The notes beneath the pieces were generated by a model. The model was given only the letters and a program-made list of their open reading frames with translations, ran no database searches and was not told the DNA's origin. Shown piece by piece: positions 41,130 to 51,227 of a stretch of DNA of 64,000 bases. Every line of letters starts with the position of its first letter. Position 1 is the stretch's first letter. A program made the position numbers and the translations under genes. Location of the stretch: assembly GCF_000155615.1 (NCBI RefSeq), contig NZ_DS989915.1, positions 2,812,436 through 2,876,435 of the forward strand, read 5' to 3'. The stretch comes from Alcanivorax sp. DG881 (GTDB lineage: Bacteria; Pseudomonadota; Gammaproteobacteria; Pseudomonadales; Alcanivoracaceae).

Positions 41130-43244
41130 TTACCCTCCCAGCGTATCCAGCAGGCTCTGTTGGGCGATGAAACTGGCCTCGCCCTCTTGCGGTTGGGCTC
41201 GCTGGTAGCGGCCATCCGATTGCAGTTCCCAGGCGCGGGTGTTGTCGCGCAAATAGATATGCAGGCCCTGTTCCAGAATCTGTGCCTTGAGCACCGGGTC
41301 ATTGACCGGAAAACAGGTTTCCACCCGGTTGAACAGGTTACGGTCCATCCAGTCGGCACTGGAGCAATACACCAGGTCGTCGCCGCCATGGTGGAAATGG
41401 TAGATGCGGGTGTGCTCCAGAAAACGGCCGATAATGGAGCGTACGCGGATGTTTTCCGACAATCCGGGGATGCCGGGTTTCAGGCAACAAATACCGCGCA
41501 CGATCAGATCAATCTCTACCCCCGCCTGGCTGGCCCGATACAGGGCCTGCATGATGTTTTCTTCAGTCAGTGAATTGAACTTGGCAATAATGCGCGCCGG
41601 TTTGCCGGCCAGTGCCTGTTCCGTTTCAAACTCGATCCACTCGATGACGGAGGGGTGCAGGGTGAACGGTGAATGCTTCAGCTGCTTGAGCCGTGCCGCC
41701 TTGCCCATGCCGGTCAGTTCCTGAAAGATCTTGTGCACGTCTTGGCCCATGCTTTTTTCACAGGTCATCAGGCCGTAATCGGTGTACAGCTTGGTGGTCT
41801 TGGTGTGGTAATTGCCGGTGCCCAGGTGCACATAGCGTTTGATGCCGTCGCCGTCACGGCGCACCACCAACAGCATTTTTGCATGGGTCTTGTAGCCCAC
41901 CACGCCGTACACCACGATGGCGCCGGCTTCCTGCAGACGCCGGGCCCCTTCGATATTGGACTCTTCATCGAAGCGGGCGCGCAGTTCCACGATGGCGGTG
42001 ACTTCCTTGCCATTGCGTGCGGCCGTTTCCAGGTGGTCGAGAATTTCCGACTTGGTGCCGGTGCGGTACAGGGTCTGCTTGATGGCCAGCACCTTCGGGT
42101 CCCGCGCGGCTTCGGCCAGCAGGTTGATTACCGGCTGGAACGACTCGTAGGGGTGGTGCAGCAGGATGTCGCCCTGGTCGATGGCATCAAAAATGGTTTC
42201 ATTTTTTTTCACCGCCGGCGCCAGCTTGGGAGTAAAGGGCGGGTAGTGCAGGCGCGGGCGATTGACGCTGGTAAACATGCGCGCCAGATTCACCGGGCCG
42301 TTCACTTCGTACAGGTCTTCCTCGGTGAGTTCGAACTGTTCCAGCAGATAATGCATCAGGTGGCGCGGGCAGTTGTCGGCCACTTCCAGGCGCACTTCAT
42401 CCCCGTAACGACGTGATAGCAGCTGGCCTTTCAGGGCGCTGGCCAGGTCTTCTACTTCTTCGTCCACTTCCATATCGGCGTTACGGGTTACCCGGAACTG
42501 GTAGCAGCCGGTGGCCTTCATGCCCGGGAACAGGTCGGATACGTGGGCATGGATCATGGACGACAGGAACACGAAGTTGTCGTCGCCCCCCTCGCTGATT
42601 TCATCGGGAATACGAATCAGACGGGGCAAGGAGCGGGGAGCGGGCACAATGGCCAGGCCCGTGGAGCGCCCGAAGGCATCCTTGCCGTCCAGGGGCACAA
42701 TGAAATTCAGGCTCTTGTTGACCAGGCGCGGGAACGGGTGTGACGGGTCCAGCGCGATGGGCGTGAGCACGGGATAAATTTGCTCGCGAAAATATTTTTT
42801 AACCCATTCAATCTGGGCTTCGGTCCAGTCTTCGCGGCGAAGAAAATCCACCCCTTCTTCTCGCAGGGCGGGAAGCAGCACGTCGTTGAGGATGCGGTAC
42901 TGGCGGTCCACGGCTTCGTGGGTAATGGCACTGATCGCTTTGAGAAGCTCATCGGGCAGCATGCCATCGGGGCCGGGCTGGCCGGTATGCGTTTCCAGTT
43001 TGTTCTTCAGGCCGGCCACGCGAATTTCGAAGAACTCATCCATGTTGCTGGAAAAAATCAGCAGGAAATTCAGCCGCTCCATCAAGGGATGATTCTCGTC
43101 CATGGCCTGCTCAAGGACGCGCAGGTTGAACTGCAACAGGCTGAGTTCCCGGTTCAGGTAGTAGTCCGGGTTGTTGAAGTCGCTGCTGTTGAGGTCGACG
43201 GCGCCCTGTTCGTTGACGCCCTGTTCGCTGGAGAAAGAATTCAT
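41130..43244 (-). CDS. ppk: Polyphosphate kinase 1
   Basis: Membrane-associated enzyme making polyphosphate from ATP. 704 residues (E. coli 688). The N domain starts [22 protein letters not shown]. The head domain and the two phospholipase-D-like C domains follow; the phosphorylated histidine is in [14 protein letters not shown], and [18 protein letters not shown] precedes it. AGGA stands 8 bases before the ATG. A three-repeat Pho box lies 44-72 bp upstream, so expression should rise in phosphate starvation. Confidence 0.97.
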   Translation of the reverse strand: MNSFSSEQGVNEQGAVDLNSSDFNNPDYYLNRELSLLQFNLRVLEQAMDENHPLMERLNFLLIFSSNMDEFFEIRVAGLKNKLETHTGQPGPDGMLPDELLKAISAITHEAVDRQYRILNDVLLPALREEGVDFLRREDWTEAQIEWVKKYFREQIYPVLTPIALDPSHPFPRLVNKSLNFIVPLDGKDAFGRSTGLAIVPAPRSLPRLIRIPDEISEGGDDNFVFLSSMIHAHVSDLFPGMKATGCYQFRVTRNADMEVDEEVEDLASALKGQLLSRRYGDEVRLEVADNCPRHLMHYLLEQFELTEEDLYEVNGPVNLARMFTSVNRPRLHYPPFTPKLAPAVKKNETIFDAIDQGDILLHHPYESFQPVINLLAEAARDPKVLAIKQTLYRTGTKSEILDHLETAARNGKEVTAIVELRARFDEESNIEGARRLQEAGAIVVYGVVGYKTHAKMLLVVRRDGDGIKRYVHLGTGNYHTKTTKLYTDYGLMTCEKSMGQDVHKIFQELTGMGKAARLKQLKHSPFTLHPSVIEWIEFETEQALAGKPARIIAKFNSLTEENIMQALYRASQAGVEIDLIVRGICCLKPGIPGLSENIRVRSIIGRFLEHTRIYHFHHGGDDLVYCSSADWMDRNLFNRVETCFPVNDPVLKAQILEQGLHIYLRDNTRAWELQSDGRYQRAQPQEGEASFIAQQSLLDTLGG

Positions 43245-43287
43245 GGTGTCGTCCTGACCGGAACCTTTGAAGATGGGCCCTTATTCC

Positions 43288-43316
43288 ATGACATTAATGT
43301 GACATGGTGATGACAG
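43288..43316 (-). promoter_or_regulatory. Pho box of ppk (three half-sites)
   Basis: On the minus strand CTGTCAT-CACC-ATGTCAC-ATTA-ATGTCAT: three heptamers at an exact 11-bp period, matching CTGTCAY at 7, 6 and 6 of 7 positions. It lies 44 bp before the ppk start, the usual place for PhoB binding. Confidence 0.82.
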
Positions 43317-43446
43317 GGGGTGAAGAATTCCGAATACCTTCACAGTACGCCTGATCCGGGTGGGCGCAAATACCGGGGTTGAACGCTATTCATCGGCGAG
43401 GGTAGGGGCGAGAGCGGAGGCTCTTCCCTGAACGGGTATATGTACA

Positions 43447-43465
43447 TATAATGCGAATCATTATT
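43447..43465 (+). promoter_or_regulatory. Fur box of the second siderophore receptor
   Basis: TATAATGCGAATCATTATT matches the 19-bp Fur consensus at about 15 positions. It lies 26 bp before the receptor's ATG. Confidence 0.75.
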
Positions 43466-43491
43466 GTTCGCTTTATACTTGGAGTTTGCCG

Positions 43492-45624
43492 ATGGTTTGC
43501 CAATACCGCGCGATTTGGGGCGCGCCGCTGGTGGGAGCGTGCCTGCTTTCACTGTTCCCTCTGGCCGTACAGGCTGAAGAAACCTCTGAAGCCAATGTGA
43601 TTCCTGCGGTGGAGGTGAATGCCGATGTTCGGGAAGGCGAGGGTTATATTACCGAGGGAAAAACGGCGACGGCTGGAAAGCTGGATGTGGCAGTAGAGAA
43701 GACCCCGTATGCCATTACCGTAGTGAATGAAGAATTCATCAAGGATACCGGGGCCAAGAACATTCAGGATGCCCTGGTTTATTCTTCCGGCGTTTATTCT
43801 GGCGCGTTCGGGTTTGATACCCGTGGTGACTTTGTGAAAGTGCGTGGTCTCGACGCTTCCTTCTACAAGGATGGGCTGCGCTCCCTGTACGGCAGCTACA
43901 ACAGCGTGCGTCCGAACATTTATGCACTGGAGCAAGTGGAAGTCCTGAAAGGACCGTCTTCTGTTTTGTATGGGCAAGCGGAGTTGGGGGGGATTGTGAA
44001 TACGGTCTCCAAGCTGCCAAAGGCCCAGCAGCAGGGCGAAATCTGGGCTCAGGTGGGCTCCTATGACCGAAAGCAATTGGCGGCAGACGTCACCGGGCCC
44101 ATGTCAGAAGATGGCAAGTTGCTGTACCGGATGGTGGCGCTGAAACGGGAGAGCGGCACCCAGGTTGATTACGTGGATGATAATGGTTTCCTGTTTGCGC
44201 CTTCCTTTACCTGGCTGCCCACTGACAACACAACCATCTCCTTGCTCATCAATACCCAGGAAAACAACGGCGGGATCTCTGCCCAATTCCTGCCCGCAGA
44301 GGGGACGCTATTACCGGGCGTCAAAGGGGATATTCCAGTGAGCACCTTTGTGGGTGAGCCAAGCTGGGACCGTTATGATCGCAGGCTGAATGAAGCGACC
44401 CTGTTTGTAGATCAACGCCTGAATGACCATTGGAACATGGCACTGACCGCCCGCCATTCCAGTTCTGAGACCGAAACCCGTGAACACTGGGCGGCTATCG
44501 GGGCCGGGGTTGCCAGTGATGGGACAACGAATCGGACCATACACATGGCGGACCGGGAAACCAGTATCAGCAACTTTGATGCTCGCATGGAAGGCAACTT
44601 CGGTTTTGCCGGCACTTACCACAATCTCGCGATTGGGGTGGATTACCAGGATGCGCTCTGGGAAGAAGGTAACTATGAATCTACCCTAGGCTCGCCAATC
44701 AACATTTATGATCCTGTGTACGGCAACGTGGACTATAGTGCACTGACACCCGAAGACCGCAATGACAACGCCATTCGTCAAACCGGCGTGTACCTGATTG
44801 ACCATATGGAGATTGGTAATGTGGTGGTATCCGGTGCTTTGCGCCACGACGAATCTACCAACAAGGTCTACGTGGTTAATGGCAACAATACTGAAAGCGA
44901 TGACAGTGAAACCACCGGTCGTCTTGGCTTGATGTACCAGTTCGATTTCGGCCTCTCTCCCTATGTGAGTTATTCCGAAGCCTTTGTGCCGAATCTTGGT
45001 GTGAATTCGAATACGCAGTCCGGGTTGGAAGCCACTACTGGCGAGCAGCAAGAGGCCGGTTTCAAATACCTCAACGACTCGGGTGACCTTTCTGTCACTG
45101 CAGCCTATTTCTATATTGAAGAAACCAACCGTGTGGTACAGGGAAGCAGCCCCAACACCGTTGACCAGGTCGGCGCTAAATCCGAGGGTTGGGAAATGGA
45201 AGTGAAGAAGCGCCTGGGGAACCTTGAGCTGCTGGCCAGTTACACTGACCAGCGTGTGGTGGATGATCAATCTGGTGAGCGCCTGCCGTACCTTGCCGAC
45301 CGCCTGGCGTCTGCCTGGGGCAAGTACGAACTGGAAAATGGTCTGCGCTTTGGTGCCGGTGTGCGTTATGTCGGTGACAATGTGGGCTTTGACTATGTGG
45401 GGTCAACGGATGGTGTTGGTGCGAATCCGAAGGTGCCCTCTGTCACTCTTTACGACGCGATGCTTGGTTACGCTGTCAGCGATTGGGACTTCAGCCTTAA
45501 CGTGCGCAACCTGACTGACAAGGAATACGTTTCCTGGTGTCGTGGCCAGTTGGGTCCCACCGTGTTTGATTGCGGTTATGGTGAAACCCGTAGTGTTACC
45601 GCTGATGCTCGCTACCGCTTCTGA
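43492..45624 (+). CDS. TonB-dependent siderophore receptor
   Basis: Outer-membrane ferric-siderophore transporter of 710 residues. A signal peptide ends LAVQA/EE. The plug domain contains EKTPYAITVVNEEFIKDTGA and YALEQVEVLKGPSSVLYGQ. The barrel ends with YGETRSVTADARYRF. The ATG at 43492 has GGAG seven bases upstream; a TTG at 43486 is less likely. The Fur box upstream argues for iron-regulated uptake. It is inserted between ppk and hemB, genes that are near neighbours in Pseudomonas. The barrel shows no clear ligand class. Confidence 0.92.
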   Translation: MVCQYRAIWGAPLVGACLLSLFPLAVQAEETSEANVIPAVEVNADVREGEGYITEGKTATAGKLDVAVEKTPYAITVVNEEFIKDTGAKNIQDALVYSSGVYSGAFGFDTRGDFVKVRGLDASFYKDGLRSLYGSYNSVRPNIYALEQVEVLKGPSSVLYGQAELGGIVNTVSKLPKAQQQGEIWAQVGSYDRKQLAADVTGPMSEDGKLLYRMVALKRESGTQVDYVDDNGFLFAPSFTWLPTDNTTISLLINTQENNGGISAQFLPAEGTLLPGVKGDIPVSTFVGEPSWDRYDRRLNEATLFVDQRLNDHWNMALTARHSSSETETREHWAAIGAGVASDGTTNRTIHMADRETSISNFDARMEGNFGFAGTYHNLAIGVDYQDALWEEGNYESTLGSPINIYDPVYGNVDYSALTPEDRNDNAIRQTGVYLIDHMEIGNVVVSGALRHDESTNKVYVVNGNNTESDDSETTGRLGLMYQFDFGLSPYVSYSEAFVPNLGVNSNTQSGLEATTGEQQEAGFKYLNDSGDLSVTAAYFYIEETNRVVQGSSPNTVDQVGAKSEGWEMEVKKRLGNLELLASYTDQRVVDDQSGERLPYLADRLASAWGKYELENGLRFGAGVRYVGDNVGFDYVGSTDGVGANPKVPSVTLYDAMLGYAVSDWDFSLNVRNLTDKEYVSWCRGQLGPTVFDCGYGETRSVTADARYRF

Positions 45625-45639
45625 TCAGAGCGTGAACAT

Positions 45640-45669
45640 AAAAAAACCGGCGCTTGCGCCGGTTTTTTT
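45640..45669. terminator. Bidirectional terminator
   Basis: CCGGCG-CTTG-CGCCGG flanked by an A-run on the left and a T-run on the right. It can end the receptor transcript on the plus strand and the small peptide gene's transcript on the minus strand. Confidence 0.9.
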
Positions 45670-45690
45670 GTGTCTGCTTATCGGCTTTCT

Positions 45691-45819
45691 TCAGCCCTGA
45701 AAAATCCAGGATTGCTGCACGATATCCAGTTGTTCCATTTCTTCCGCAGTGGGTGCGCGGGCATCGGCGATGGCCACGGCAGACACAGCAAGACCCAGTA
45801 CCAGCATCAGGGTACGCAT
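45691..45819 (-). CDS. Small secreted peptide of 42 residues, unknown
   Basis: Short frame with a strong ribosome site (GAGGAG, 8 bases before the ATG at 45819). Translation gives MRTLMLVLGLAVSAVAIADA as a signal peptide (likely cut near residue 20), then a mature part of about 22 residues with PTAEEMEQLDIVQQSW and a final IFQG. No cysteine. It ends just before the bidirectional terminator. The good start signal, signal peptide and terminator together support a real gene. I do not recognise the family. Confidence 0.65.
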   Translation of the reverse strand: MRTLMLVLGLAVSAVAIADARAPTAEEMEQLDIVQQSWIFQG

Positions 45820-45897
45820 AATAGTTACTCCTCGGGCCAGAGACCCAATATAAGAACAGAATCAGCAAAAGCGCGAGGAGTGTAGCGGCACGGAAGA

Positions 45898-45937
45898 AAA
45901 TGGCATTGGCCGGGCAGGCCAAGGGTGCCTGCCCGGC
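45898..45937 (-). terminator. Terminator of hemB
   Basis: GCCGGGCAGGC (45909-45919) pairs perfectly with GCCTGCCCGGC (45927-45937). On the minus strand ATTTTC follows shortly after. It lies 23 bp behind the hemB stop and before the small peptide gene. Confidence 0.65.
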
Positions 45938-45959
45938 TGGTCAGTTTATGAGCAGGCGG

Positions 45960-47482
<1,523 letters not shown>

Positions 47483-47485
47483 CCC

Positions 47486-47983
47486 ATGGGCCGCTGGCGA
47501 CCAAAGGGCACTCCCGCCTCCAAGTACATCACCGTCGAGGGCTACCATAAGCTCAACGATGAGCTGCAGTACCTGTGGAAGGAAAAGCGTCCGGTTGTTA
47601 CCCAGGCGGTGCAGGAAGCGGCAGCCCAGGGCGACCGCTCGGAAAACGCGGAATACATCTACGGCAAGAAACAGCTGCGGGAGATCGACCGGCGCGTGCG
47701 CTTTCTCAGCAAGCGTCTGGACGACATGACGGTGGTGGATCGGGTGCCGGAAGACCAGAGCCGGATCTTCTTTGGCGCCTGGGTGGAACTGGAAACCGAA
47801 GATGGCGGCACCGAAACCTATCGATTGGTGGGGCCGGATGAAACCGATGCGGGGCGCGGTTATATCAGTATTGATGCGCCGCTGGCACGAGCCTTGCTCA
47901 AGAAACAGGTGGATGATGAGGTGGCGGTGCGAACCCCGGCGGGAGAGCGTTGTCTGTTTATCAACCGCATCTGGTATGAGTGA
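47486..47983 (+). CDS. greB: Transcription elongation factor GreB
   Basis: Rescues backtracked RNA polymerase by stimulating transcript cleavage. 165 residues (E. coli 158). The N-terminal coiled coil contains YHKLNDELQYLWKEKRPVV and the tip acidic pair region EAAAQGDRSENAEYIYGKK. The C-terminal FKBP-like domain has FFGAWVELETEDG and ends INRIWYE. The basic start GRWRPKGTPASKYIT marks it as GreB rather than GreA. Confidence 0.95.
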   Translation: MGRWRPKGTPASKYITVEGYHKLNDELQYLWKEKRPVVTQAVQEAAAQGDRSENAEYIYGKKQLREIDRRVRFLSKRLDDMTVVDRVPEDQSRIFFGAWVELETEDGGTETYRLVGPDETDAGRGYISIDAPLARALLKKQVDDEVAVRTPAGERCLFINRIWYE

Positions 47984-47986
47984 TGC

Positions 47987-48028
47987 AGCACGCGACTTGC
48001 TCCACGCAACACACTCCACGCGACACGT
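47987..48028 (+). repeat. Heptamer array, CACGC type (six units)
   Basis: AGCACGC, GACTTGC, TCCACGC, AACACAC, TCCACGC, GACACGT begin 3 bp after the greB stop. The last units pair with CGTGTTGCGT at 48049-48058 to close a hairpin around AAAACACCGGTTTT. Confidence 0.75.
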
Positions 48029-48058
48029 ATAAAACACCGGTTTTTTAGCGTGTTGCGT
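48018..48058 (+). terminator. Hairpin after greB, possible terminator
   Basis: ACGCGACACG pairs with CGTGTTGCGT (one G-T), with an inner AAAAC/GTTTT pairing. The T-run is inside the hairpin rather than after it, so it is at best a weak terminator. Confidence 0.4.
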
Positions 48059-48084
48059 CATTTTATTTATTTAGGGGAAAATCG

Positions 48085-48717
48085 ATGAACGGCTCCAGTC
48101 GCATCTGGTTCTTTATCCGCAAGTCGTTGCTGGGTGGGCTGACTATTCTGTTGCCCATCTCCATCATCGTGTTCTTCTTTAAATGGATTTATCAGACGGT
48201 CACCGAGCTGATTGCGCCGTTTACGTCGGTGTTTATCAACGCCTTCGGGTTGCCCAAGTTCGTGGCGGACTGGTTGTCGGTGCTGGCGGTGCTGGTGCTG
48301 TGTTTTCTGGTGGGCACCCTGGTGGCCACGCGCCTGGGCAGTTGGGCCTGGCAGCAATGGGAAGAGCATGTCATGACGCGCCTGCCGGGTTACACCACGG
48401 TCCGTGAAGTGATTGCCCAGCTGATGGGGAGTAGCGCCGACAGCCCGTTCAGCCGCGGTGAAGTGGCACGAGTGTGGCTATATGGCCGGGAGACGGATGT
48501 GTCGGTGACCGCACTGGTCACGTCCCGCCACGCGGATGGCCATGTCACCGTTTTTGTACCCACTGGCCCCAATCCTACCAGTGGATTTATCTACCATCTG
48601 GATGCGTCCCTGGTGGAGCTGCACCCGGAAATCGGGGTGGAGAGCATGATGAAAACGGTGGTCTCCTGCGGGGCGGGTACGGCTGCGTTGTTCAGGGCCG
48701 ACAAGCAGGGAGGCTGA
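48085..48717 (+). CDS. DUF502 membrane protein
   Basis: Inner-membrane protein of 210 residues with two helices (about 10-35, SLLGGLTILLPISIIVFFFK; about 55-78, VADWLSVLAVLVLCFLVGTL) followed by a soluble part. The family block GFIYHLDASLVELHPEIGVESMMKTVVSCG is typical of DUF502. The function is unknown; in plants a related protein (COV1) affects vascular patterning. It lies behind greB with a hairpin in between and converges on a hydrolase gene across an inverted REP-like pair. Confidence 0.88.
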   Translation: MNGSSRIWFFIRKSLLGGLTILLPISIIVFFFKWIYQTVTELIAPFTSVFINAFGLPKFVADWLSVLAVLVLCFLVGTLVATRLGSWAWQQWEEHVMTRLPGYTTVREVIAQLMGSSADSPFSRGEVARVWLYGRETDVSVTALVTSRHADGHVTVFVPTGPNPTSGFIYHLDASLVELHPEIGVESMMKTVVSCGAGTAALFRADKQGG

Positions 48718-48737
48718 TCAGTCCCACTACTAAGCCG

Positions 48738-48892
48738 CTGTAGGCGTTCCCTTCCAGGGGACGAACCTCGCGCAGCGAGCCGACCGGAGGGAGACTTTTC
48801 TTTTGAGACCTGTCGAGCCCGGAAATGCCTTATCGCCCTTCGGTCGATTCCGTGCTACGCACGGTTCGTCCCCTGGAAGGGAACTCCTACAG
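48738..48892. repeat. Inverted REP-like pair (30-bp arms)
   Basis: The arms 48738-48767 and 48863-48892 match at 29 of 30 positions in inverted orientation; each begins CTGTAGG. Just inside each arm lies a small hairpin with different sequence but equal form (CTCGC-GCA-GCGAG on the left, CCGTGC-TAC-GCACGG region on the right), followed by a GACCG.AGGG-type motif. It looks like two copies of one REP unit head to head. It lies between converging genes. Confidence 0.75.
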
Positions 48893-48900
48893 GGGGGCGC

Positions 48901-50133
48901 CTACGCGCTCAATCTCACCTTTTGTTCCGCCAGCGCGCCTTTCATAAAGTCCCGCATGGCTTTCAGGTATAGCCCCTGATCCAGATGCAGCAGGTGGTTG
49001 CCCGGGAACCAGTGCACATCGCAGTTATTCCAGTGTTGGCGCAGCAGGTGGCTGTGCTTGGGTGGGGCGAAGCGGTCGCCGGCGCCGCCGATGATCATGC
49101 GCCCGCTTTGCGGCACCTGGCAGGGCCAGGTTAGCGGCGAATGCAGCGCGGTAATTTCGCGAAGGCCGGCGGTGTTGGTGTCGTAAACCCGGTTCAGCAG
49201 CTTTACCTGCTGGCTGATCGGGAACCAGCTTTTCATCAGGTCGATCACGCTCACCAGCGGCACATTGGGAATCGCAAAGGCCAGGTCCTTTTCCAGCGCG
49301 GCCAACAGCCCGGTGGTGTAACCCCCCAGAGAAATGCCAGTGGCGCCGATGGCCGGTGAGCCCTGCTCGCGCAGCATCTGCATGAACAGGCGCAGGTCAT
49401 GAATGGCGTGGGCAAAGGTTTCGTTGAGCGTGGCCATGCCCTGGCTGAAAAATTCGGCGCCGCTGAATGGCGCGAAACGGCTCTTGCGCCGGCCGTGGAA
49501 GGGCAGGGTGTAAAGCAACACATCGAAGCCCTGTTTATAGAACCAGGGCAGTGCCAGCCAGCGGGTATTCAGCCAATACGGGTCGGCCACGAATCCGTGA
49601 ATCATCACCAGAGTGGGGCGCGGGCCGTCGTGGTGGCGCCAGTGTTGCGCCCAGGCGGTGCCGTTGCGGGTGTGATTCAGGTAGCGATCTTTCAGGGCAG
49701 GATTTTTCGGTGTGAACGGCGACGCAAAATGCAGGGTATGGGCGTCGCCATCCTCGGGCTGAAAGTGGTAGCTGGAGACCGGGGTGCGTTTGATGTCCAC
49801 CTGCGCGGTGGGCGGAGTGAAGAACGCATTGGGGTCGCCGGCCTCCAGAAAGGGCCGGTAGAAGTCCGCCAGTTCCCGTTCTTGACGCTGCCGGGCGGCG
49901 TTCAGGGTGGCGGGTAGCGACGCCGCGCCGGCCATGCACGCCAGACCAGTGCGGGCCAGGGTATCCACGGCGGCAGTACTGCTGATGCGCCAGCTGGTGT
50001 CACTGTCGGCGAGGAAGTGATCCGGCATGGCGTGAAAGTCGGACGGCAGTGTCTGCCACCAGGGCTGGCTGAGGGCGGGCAGGTCTTCGTTGCAGTAATC
50101 GTCCGGGTGTATACGGGGCAGTAATTCGCTCAT
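48901..50133 (-). CDS. Alpha/beta hydrolase of unknown substrate
   Basis: Serine hydrolase of 410 residues. The oxyanion segment PTLVMIHGFVADPYW, the nucleophile elbow TGISLGGYTTG and late Asp/His candidates (GGAGDRFAPP and GNHLLHLD) give a complete triad. A ~150-residue N-terminal extension (MPDHFLADSDTSWRIS) is not a signal peptide. It resembles the ABHD18-like group. It is followed upstream by an HSL-type esterase gene on the same strand after about 95 bp. Confidence 0.8.
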   Translation of the reverse strand: MSELLPRIHPDDYCNEDLPALSQPWWQTLPSDFHAMPDHFLADSDTSWRISSTAAVDTLARTGLACMAGAASLPATLNAARQRQERELADFYRPFLEAGDPNAFFTPPTAQVDIKRTPVSSYHFQPEDGDAHTLHFASPFTPKNPALKDRYLNHTRNGTAWAQHWRHHDGPRPTLVMIHGFVADPYWLNTRWLALPWFYKQGFDVLLYTLPFHGRRKSRFAPFSGAEFFSQGMATLNETFAHAIHDLRLFMQMLREQGSPAIGATGISLGGYTTGLLAALEKDLAFAIPNVPLVSVIDLMKSWFPISQQVKLLNRVYDTNTAGLREITALHSPLTWPCQVPQSGRMIIGGAGDRFAPPKHSHLLRQHWNNCDVHWFPGNHLLHLDQGLYLKAMRDFMKGALAEQKVRLSA

Positions 50134-50229
50134 GCCGCCTCCTTTGGGTGAACCCCAGTAAAGAATGTCGGGTGCGGGCCGGCAATGACCGAAATGCCCA
50201 ACACTGAATGCCTGACGTAAAGCCCGCGT

Positions 50230-51120
50230 CTATGCGTCCTTGATAAAGGCGACAACCCGCTTCAGGTCTTTGTTCGCTTCCGGGAGGAACGGCACCATGA
50301 TGGGCCACACATGGAATACGCCGGGGCGTTCAATCCATTCCACTCTAACGCCGGCCTGTTCGGCTGCGCGTCGTACCCGTTTGCCATCGGCGTACAGCAC
50401 TTCATCGGTGCTGGCGGTAATGAGTAGCGGGCAGATGCCGGTGTAGTCGCCCAGGCAGGGGGATGCGTAAGGGTGGCTGCGGTCGTCCGGGTTGGGGATA
50501 TAGATATCGATAACGGTGCGGATAATGTCGGCAGACAGCATGGCATCGCTGGGGTCCAGCGCATCCAGGATCTTGTCGTCCGGGAAGGCGTTGCTGCCGG
50601 GGGAAAAGGTCACGGCACAACGGGGTTGTTCCAGCCCCTTGTCGCGGATGTGCAGCAGGGTAGCCAGGGTCAGTCCGCCGCCGGCGGAGTCGCCGGCAAT
50701 GACGATGTCCTGCGGTTTTTTGCCCAGGCTTAACAGATATTCGTAGGCTTCCATTACCCGGTTCACTGCGGCCGGGTAAGGGTGTTCAGGGGCGAACGGA
50801 TACACCGGCAGGAATACCTCGGCGTTCAATTTTTTGGCCAGCCGCCCGGCCAGGTTGTGGTAGGTCTTGGTGATGCCACCGATATAGGCGCCGCCGTGAA
50901 TGTACAGCACCGTCATCGAGGGTTGCTTTACGCTGATGCGGTCGCCGGTAAAGGCGGGCTGCTGCACGCGGCTGAGTGTCACGCCACGGGGCAGCAGGGT
51001 CAGCACGGGGGTGTCGTTGAAGACCTTGCGCAGGTGACGGACCAGTTGCTGTTCGTTAAGGCCGGAGCGCTTGATGGTGCGCCGGGTGACGGCTTTGATA
51101 AGGCGGGCCTGGAGGCTCAT
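50230..51120 (-). CDS. HSL-family (type IV) alpha/beta hydrolase
   Basis: Hormone-sensitive-lipase-like esterase of 296 residues. HGGAYIGG forms the oxyanion hole, GDSAGGGL is the nucleophile elbow, and DEVLYADG and PGVFHVWPI carry the triad Asp and His. It has no signal peptide and is probably cytosolic; short- to medium-chain esters are usual substrates. I start at the ATG at 51120. It sits between fadE and another hydrolase, all on the same strand, consistent with lipid breakdown. Confidence 0.88.
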   Translation of the reverse strand: MSLQARLIKAVTRRTIKRSGLNEQQLVRHLRKVFNDTPVLTLLPRGVTLSRVQQPAFTGDRISVKQPSMTVLYIHGGAYIGGITKTYHNLAGRLAKKLNAEVFLPVYPFAPEHPYPAAVNRVMEAYEYLLSLGKKPQDIVIAGDSAGGGLTLATLLHIRDKGLEQPRCAVTFSPGSNAFPDDKILDALDPSDAMLSADIIRTVIDIYIPNPDDRSHPYASPCLGDYTGICPLLITASTDEVLYADGKRVRRAAEQAGVRVEWIERPGVFHVWPIMVPFLPEANKDLKRVVAFIKDA

Positions 51121-51227
51121 AGGACTGTCCGTGATTTTGTTGTTGTGCCGCCCAACCATAATCGGTCAGGCGGCATGTGGGCAGGGTTGATCGGGCCAGT
51201 CGGGGCTGGCCCGTAGGGGCGGGGCGG

